DNA of 11,699 nt from an uncultured Bacteroidales bacterium (lineage in GTDB: Bacteria > Bacteroidota > Bacteroidia > Bacteroidales > UBA932): assembly GCA_900546445.1 (NCBI GenBank), contig URCV01000049.1, positions 1 through 11,699 on the forward strand. The letters are read 5' to 3'. A program made the position numbers and the translations under genes. The notes beneath the pieces were generated by a model. It did not search any database and was not told the DNA's origin. It worked only from the letters and a program-made list of their open reading frames with translations. Position 1 is the stretch's first letter, and the number at the start of each line of letters is the position of its first letter. This document shows, in pieces, positions 7,532 through 11,699 of the stretch.

Positions 7532-8515
7532 CCACTCCGCTATCTGCACGGCGTTAAGCGCTGCACCTTTTCTTATCTGGTCGGACACCACCCAGAAAGT
7601 GAGACCGTTATCGTCGGCGAGGTCCTTACGGATTCTACCCACGTACACGTCGTCCTTTCCCTGGAGGAAAAGCGGCATAGGGTACTCCTTTTCGGACGGA
7701 TTATCCATAAGAGTCAGACCCTTACCCTCGGCAAACGCCTTTCTCGCCTGCTCCACGCCAATCGGCTTCTCAGTGCGCACCCAGATGCTCTCCGAATGAC
7801 ATCTCATCGCAGGTACCCTCACGCAAGTGGCGCTCGTACGGACATCGCTATGCATGATTTTGCGCGTCTCGTCAAACATCTTCATCTCTTCCTTCGTATA
7901 ACCATTGTCCGTAAAGACATCGATGTGAGGAATTAGATTGAATGCCAATTGGTACGCGAACTTGTCTACTTTCACTTCCTCCCCGTTCAGGCTCTGTCGC
8001 GATTGCTCCAGAAGCTCGGTCATGGCCTGTGCGCCCGCGCCGCTCGCTGCCTGATAGGTAGACACATAGACCTTCTCTATATGAGAGATTTTCTCTATGG
8101 CAGCCAGGGCCACCACCATAATGATGGTGGAACAGTTAGGATTGGCAATTATGCCCTTAGGCCTGTTCAGCGCATCTTCCGGGTTCACTTCCGGCACCAC
8201 GAGGGGCACCTCGGGATCCATACGGAATGCACTGGAATTATCTATCATCACAGCGCCGAACTTGGTAATGTCGGCGGCAAATTCCTTCGAGGTGCTGCCT
8301 CCCGCAGACACGAAGGCTATGTCGACGTCGCGAAAGTCGTCGTTATGCTTAAGTTCCTTAATGATATACTCTTTCCCGCGGAAGACACAGGAAGAACCGG
8401 CACTGCGGCTCGAGCCGAAAAGATATAATTCGTTTATAGGAAAGTTCCTTTCATCCAGCACGCGGAGAAATTCCTGCCCTACCGCCCCGCTGGCTCCTAC
8501 GATAGCTACGTTCAT
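7484..8515 (-). CDS. asd: Aspartate-semialdehyde dehydrogenase
   Basis: This cytoplasmic enzyme reduces L-aspartyl-4-phosphate to L-aspartate-4-semialdehyde with NADPH, the branch point to lysine/diaminopimelate, threonine and methionine. The 343-residue product carries the nucleotide-binding loop GASGAVG (7-13), the catalytic-cysteine motif NPNCST (Cys128), SGAGAQA (158-164), NLIPHID (193-199), the active-site histidine segment RVPAMRCHSE (His240) and GRIRKD (293-298). All key residues are present and the length fits the family. The ATG at 8515 directly precedes the Rossmann start MNVAIVGASG, which fixes the start. The final 15 residues and the stop lie inside the 3' end of the convergent regulator gene; this tail follows the conserved core and looks unconserved. 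It has no evident functional link to its neighbours, and I saw no convincing promoter motif for it in the spacer at 8516-8688. Confidence 0.98.
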   Translation of the reverse strand: MNVAIVGASGAVGQEFLRVLDERNFPINELYLFGSSRSAGSSCVFRGKEYIIKELKHNDDFRDVDIAFVSAGGSTSKEFAADITKFGAVMIDNSSAFRMDPEVPLVVPEVNPEDALNRPKGIIANPNCSTIIMVVALAAIEKISHIEKVYVSTYQAASGAGAQAMTELLEQSRQSLNGEEVKVDKFAYQLAFNLIPHIDVFTDNGYTKEEMKMFDETRKIMHSDVRTSATCVRVPAMRCHSESIWVRTEKPIGVEQARKAFAEGKGLTLMDNPSEKEYPMPLFLQGKDDVYVGRIRKDLADDNGLTFWVVSDQIRKGAALNAVQIAEWLLEFHKKGGEADLRR

Positions 8516-8626
8516 AATATTCTAATTTTGCGCTAAGTTATACTATTTTTATCAAATTTCAATTTTAAATTATTCTATTATACGCGCCGTTCATCCCCAG
8601 AATATGTCATTTCGTCCGGTGAACTG

Positions 8627-8656
8627 TTGGATAAATGCGATTTATTTCTATTTTTG
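8627..8656 (+). promoter_or_regulatory. Bacteroides-type promoter of the GH13 gene cluster
   Basis: TTG at 8627-8629, a 19-bp spacer, and TATTTTTG at 8649-8656 match the Bacteroides consensus (-33 TTG, -7 TAnnTTTG, 19-bp spacing) well. The ATG at 8689 follows after a leader of roughly 25 nt. Unlike the PUL promoters, the -33 is intact and no GACCCTAT box is present in the 173-bp spacer, suggesting separate control. Activity is inferred from the motif only. Confidence 0.65.
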
Positions 8657-8688
8657 TAAACGGTACAAACACTGAAATATAACCGATT

Positions 8689-11016
8689 ATGAAATTAAAT
8701 AAAATAGTATCGATTCTTTTGAGCGCTCTTCTCGTTTTCGGAGGCGCCGCTTGCACTCCGTCAGCCAAGCCGGACGTTCCGGTGGTTCCGGGAGGCAGCA
8801 TAGACATTAACGCACTTCCTGCAGGACTTTCATCCGACCCTGCCCGTCCGTCTACGGAGAAGAGTTGCACACTTTACTATAAGGCAGGTGGCTCATTCCC
8901 GTTTGCAGGATTCACTGACGAACTCTATGTCCACATCTGGATCAGAACCCTTAGCGGGGACTCGTTCGTGCAGTCCGAGTGGGCTGTCAATACGGACAAG
9001 TGCAAATTGGCCCCGACCGAGGTAGAGAACGTCTGGAAGCTGGAAATCGGCCCGAGCATAAGGGAATGGTTCGGAGCTGGTCCGGAGGACGAAATGACGA
9101 AAATCGGCGTGGTGGTTCGTAACGCAGACGGTTCGAAGCAGACTGAAGATCTCTTCGTAGAACTCGACGACGCCGCCGACACGTTCGTGCCTGCAGCCGT
9201 GGTAAAGGAGCCTATGCCTTCAGGTACTCAGATAGGTATCAATTACTTGAGCCCTACTTCCGTGTGCGTGGCCTTCTACGATAAGGACACTGAAGGCAAG
9301 TGCTATGACCACTGCTTCGTGCTGGGCGACTTCAACAATTGGAAAGTATCTAACAGCTACCAGATGAAGCGCGACGAGAGCAAGGGATGCTGGTGGTACA
9401 CATTCACCGGCCTTACGGAGGGTAAGGAATACCGCTTCCAGTATCAGCTAATCGACACTGAGGGTGAGAGTTTCAGGACCTATGACCCTTACACGGAGAT
9501 TACTTACGACGGTGACGACAAGTGGATTTCTTCGACCACCTATCCTAATTTACCGTCTTTCCCGGCTAACACCTCAGGTATCGTGGGAGCTTTCCAGACT
9601 TCGAAACCGGCTTTCGAGTGGAAGAATAAGGACTTTAAGATAAAGGATAAGAACGACCTCGTCATCTACGAGCTCCATTTCAGGGATTTCAGCGCCACAC
9701 ACGACATCAACGGTGCACTCGAGAAGCTCGACTACCTTGAAAATCTGGGAATTAACGCGATAGAGCTTATGCCGTGCCAGGAGTTCGACGGTAACGACAG
9801 CTGGGGCTATAACCCGAGAGCCTACTTCGCTCTGGACAAGGCCTATGGTACACGCGAGATGTACAAGCATTTCATCGACGAATGTCACTCCCGCGGAATC
9901 GCCGTACTGCTAGACGTGGTCTATAACCACACCACCGGAGTTCACCCTATGGCGCGACTCTACTGGAACAGCTCGAAAAGTTGCACGGCCGAAAACAACC
10001 CGTGGTATAACGTCACCGCACCGCACCCATACTCTGTCTATCACGACCTTAACCACGAGAACCTGATGGTGCGCGAGCACATCAAGCGCAGCTTGGTCTA
10101 CCTGATGGACGAATACCGCTTCGACGGATTCCGATTCGACCTCACGAAGGGATTCACCCAGCGCAAGTGCAACGATAGCAATGTGGGCAATTACGACGCT
10201 TCGCGTATCGCCATCTTGAAGGATTATGCGAGTGCGATTTTCCAGGCCAATCCTAACGCTGTGATGATCTGCGAGCATTTCTGCGAGACCAGAGAGGAGA
10301 ACGAATTGGCCCAAGCGGGAATGCAGCTCTGGAAGAATATGAACAATGCTTACTGCCAGACGGCTATGGGATGGCTCAAGGACGGAGACGACCTGGGCTG
10401 GATGTGGAGCGGCAAGTGCGGCATGCCTTTCGGCTCGCTCGTAGGATTTATGGAGAGCCACGACGAGGAGCGCACGGCCTACAAGGCAGTCAAATGGGGT
10501 AACGGCGCTTGCCAAAGCGACCTCGCAGTGCGTATGCAAAGGCTCGGTCTTAATGCGGCATTCTCTATGCTCATCCCTGGTCCGAAGATGATTTGGCAGT
10601 TCGGTGAGCTCGGCTACGACATCTCCATCGAGGAGGGCGGCAGGACAAGTGCCAAGCCTATACACTGGGAATACTACGATGATGCTTCGCGAAAGGGTCT
10701 TTACGACACTTATGCGAAACTGCTCGAGTTCCGTTTCTCTCACCCTTCACTGTTCGCGTCTTCGGCCACATTTACCATAGAGGCCGGTAGCGGATGGACT
10801 CAGCGTGCACTATACTGCACTAACGGAGGCGACGGATTCGTGCTGGTCGGTAACTTCGACACTAAGAATAGCGATCTTACGGCTTGGCCACCATTCGGAG
10901 GCAAGTGGAGAGACGTATTCACTTCAAATACTTACGATATGCCTGAAAACGGTGAGAGAAAGATAGTATTCTCCGACTGTCCTCAAGGCACATTCCATTT
11001 ACTAATTAAAGAATAA
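8689..11016 (+). CDS. GH13 alpha-amylase-family lipoprotein with CBM48-like domain
   Basis: A 775-residue exported enzyme predicted to cleave or rearrange alpha-glucans such as starch or glycogen, anchored as a lipoprotein (lipobox GGAAC, Cys22). Residues about 40-170 form an Ig-like N-terminal domain often found before Bacteroidota amylases. About 205-275 are CBM48-like (CFVLGDFNNW ... DPYTE). The (beta/alpha)8 barrel runs from about 320 to 680 with all four GH13 regions: I DVVYNH (409-414), II GFRFDLTKG (480-488, nucleophile Asp484), III ICEHF (acid/base Glu529), IV FMESHDEE (587-594, stabiliser Asp592). A beta-domain follows (about 690-775). The SHDE form of region IV is more like branching or debranching enzymes than the NHD of typical alpha-amylases, so exact specificity is open. 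It has 18 cysteines, many for this family. The next small gene begins 17 bp downstream. Confidence 0.95.
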   Translation: MKLNKIVSILLSALLVFGGAACTPSAKPDVPVVPGGSIDINALPAGLSSDPARPSTEKSCTLYYKAGGSFPFAGFTDELYVHIWIRTLSGDSFVQSEWAVNTDKCKLAPTEVENVWKLEIGPSIREWFGAGPEDEMTKIGVVVRNADGSKQTEDLFVELDDAADTFVPAAVVKEPMPSGTQIGINYLSPTSVCVAFYDKDTEGKCYDHCFVLGDFNNWKVSNSYQMKRDESKGCWWYTFTGLTEGKEYRFQYQLIDTEGESFRTYDPYTEITYDGDDKWISSTTYPNLPSFPANTSGIVGAFQTSKPAFEWKNKDFKIKDKNDLVIYELHFRDFSATHDINGALEKLDYLENLGINAIELMPCQEFDGNDSWGYNPRAYFALDKAYGTREMYKHFIDECHSRGIAVLLDVVYNHTTGVHPMARLYWNSSKSCTAENNPWYNVTAPHPYSVYHDLNHENLMVREHIKRSLVYLMDEYRFDGFRFDLTKGFTQRKCNDSNVGNYDASRIAILKDYASAIFQANPNAVMICEHFCETREENELAQAGMQLWKNMNNAYCQTAMGWLKDGDDLGWMWSGKCGMPFGSLVGFMESHDEERTAYKAVKWGNGACQSDLAVRMQRLGLNAAFSMLIPGPKMIWQFGELGYDISIEEGGRTSAKPIHWEYYDDASRKGLYDTYAKLLEFRFSHPSLFASSATFTIEAGSGWTQRALYCTNGGDGFVLVGNFDTKNSDLTAWPPFGGKWRDVFTSNTYDMPENGERKIVFSDCPQGTFHLLIKE

Positions 11017-11033
11017 ACAAACACACTGAGCGT

Positions 11034-11168
11034 ATGAAAATTAATTACGAAAGACCAGAAGTTCTGGAAATCGCCCTTGAGGCACAAAACATCCTCTGTG
11101 GGAGCGATTTTCCTACAGCTAGCCCTGCTTCGATAGAAGATTGGCAGGAAGAAACAATCACTTGGTAA
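11034..11168 (+). CDS. Small 44-residue protein of unknown function
   Basis: The frame reads MKINYERPEVLEIALEAQ, then NILCGSDF, and ends in an acidic, Trp-containing tail (EDWQEETITW). It starts 17 bp after the GH13 stop and its TAA is 2 bp before the next ATG, so it fits an operon exactly. The pattern of a basic start, Y-x-x-P, alternating hydrophobic and acidic residues (VLEIALE), then I-L-C-G-S resembles short conserved proteins I recall from Bacteroidales surface-protein loci. I know of no proven function. There is no signal peptide or transmembrane segment. A short leader-like peptide, possibly processed near the CGS, is one speculative idea. Reality as a gene is supported by spacing and composition, not by experiment. 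Confidence 0.6.
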   Translation: MKINYERPEVLEIALEAQNILCGSDFPTASPASIEDWQEETITW

Positions 11169-11170
11169 AA

Positions 11171-11699
11171 ATGAAGGTTATGAAAAGAATTATTACATCC
11201 ACTCTATTATTAAGTGCACTGGCACTTTTCTCTGCTTGTCAGAAATCTGAGCAGCAGGCACCGGCTAAGGGAGAGAGCATAGTTTTCACAGCATCGTTCG
11301 CCCCTGAGACGAAGACGGTTTTAAACGGCAAACAGTCTCTTTGGGACAAGGACGAGATCCGTATATTTAATGGAAATCACACCGAGGCACAGGAATATGT
11401 CACGACTGCCGTTAAAACAACTACAGCCGACTTTACAATTAAAAACCCTGAAGCTACATTCACAGGTGATAAATTTATCGCGGTATGCCCTAACAGTTTA
11501 GCTACAAATGCTTGGTGGAATGGTTCGGCAGATAAGACCATCAACAAACTTTGGCTTAAGCCGGAGCAGACCGCGACAGTCGGCACTTACGATCCGGAAG
11601 GACACGTGGCTGTAGCGTATACGGAAAATACAGCACTCAGTTTTAAGAATGCTTGTGCGCTTCTAAAATTCACCATCAAGAGCGATAATATTAAGGAGG
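11171..11699 (+). CDS. Fimbrillin-like surface lipoprotein (3' end cut by window edge)
   Basis: The frame is open from ATG 11171 to the right edge, 176 codons. A lipoprotein signal peptide runs to LFSAC (Cys24 from this start). A second in-frame ATG at 11180 (MKRIIT) would give an equally good signal peptide; I prefer 11171 only because it sits 2 bp after the upstream stop. The mature part opens with the pattern IVFTASFAPETKT then LWDKDEIRIFNG, typical of Bacteroidales fimbrillin-like proteins (FimA/Mfa superfamily relatives), and later has ALSFKNACALLKFTI, the second hallmark strand of that group. Such proteins are fimbrial subunits, tip adhesins or other surface proteins. Which of these it is cannot be told from this part. 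It is probably co-transcribed with the small protein and the GH13 gene. Confidence 0.8.
   Translation, partial: MKVMKRIITSTLLLSALALFSACQKSEQQAPAKGESIVFTASFAPETKTVLNGKQSLWDKDEIRIFNGNHTEAQEYVTTAVKTTTADFTIKNPEATFTGDKFIAVCPNSLATNAWWNGSADKTINKLWLKPEQTATVGTYDPEGHVAVAYTENTALSFKNACALLKFTIKSDNIKE

Noticed and set aside
8113..8130. Perfect 7-bp stem with 4-base loop (CCACCAT / ATGGTGG) inside asd
   Set aside because: It falls in codons for the conserved segment STIIMVV of Asd, with no T-tract or gene end nearby; coincidence of coding sequence is enough.
8516..8688. Search for a GACCCTAT operator that would join the GH13 cluster to the PUL regulator
   Set aside because: No copy of the box was seen in this spacer, and the housekeeping gene asd separates the clusters, so common regulation is not supported.
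8607..8870. 87-codon minus-strand frame across the GH13 promoter and start
   Set aside because: It overlaps the lipoprotein signal sequence of the GH13 gene and a promoter-like motif, and its product shows nothing recognisable.
9910..10743. Open reading frame of 277 codons on the minus strand opposite the GH13 gene
   Set aside because: It lies wholly antisense to the conserved GH13 barrel, shows no recognisable domain and has a composition rich in V, H, R and E typical of an antisense frame produced by codon bias.

Overview
The window looks like chromosomal DNA from a member of the Bacteroidales (Bacteroidota), probably a gut or other host-associated glycan user; an Alistipes/Rikenellaceae-like lineage would fit, but I cannot prove the genus. 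The reasons are a SusC/RagA-type TonB-dependent transporter, a propeller + Y_Y_Y + LuxR-HTH membrane regulator, lipoproteins with typical Bacteroidota signal peptides, promoter-like motifs of the Bacteroides type (TTG-N19-TAnnTTTG), and start sites without a strong Shine-Dalgarno sequence. By eye the GC content is close to 50 percent.

Layout. Positions 1-4568 (minus strand) hold an operon read right to left: a PF10091/GH144-like glucanase lipoprotein (4568-2973), then after 6 bp a SusC-type outer-membrane transporter (2966 to the left edge, lacking only its last few residues). A SusD partner would be expected just outside the window. Divergent from it, across a 173-bp spacer, lies a 929-residue membrane-spanning transcriptional regulator (4742-7531). 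The spacer holds a near-perfect inverted repeat plus a third copy of the same GACCCTAT box, and an identical TATATTTG -7-like element facing each way. Together these look like a small polysaccharide-utilisation locus (PUL) with its own one-component, periplasm-sensing regulator. GH144 chemistry would point to beta-1,2-glucan as the substrate; that is inference.

The regulator ends inside the 3' end of the convergent housekeeping gene asd (8515-7484, minus; aspartate-semialdehyde dehydrogenase, in lysine/threonine/methionine/diaminopimelate synthesis); the two coding regions overlap by 48 bp. A second 173-bp spacer separates asd from a plus-strand cluster: a GH13 alpha-glucan-active lipoprotein (8689-11016), a 44-residue small protein not previously delimited by simple ORF length cut-offs (11034-11168), and the start of a fimbrillin-like surface lipoprotein (11171 to the right edge). 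Spacings of 17 bp and 2 bp suggest one transcript, driven by a well-formed Bacteroides-type promoter at 8627-8656.

No tRNA, rRNA, CRISPR array, insertion sequence or phage feature was seen, and no gene-free stretch exceeds 300 bases. The points most worth a second look are the three-box operator between the divergent PUL arms, the codon-aligned regulator/asd overlap, and the small protein embedded between a starch-type enzyme and an adhesin-like lipoprotein.
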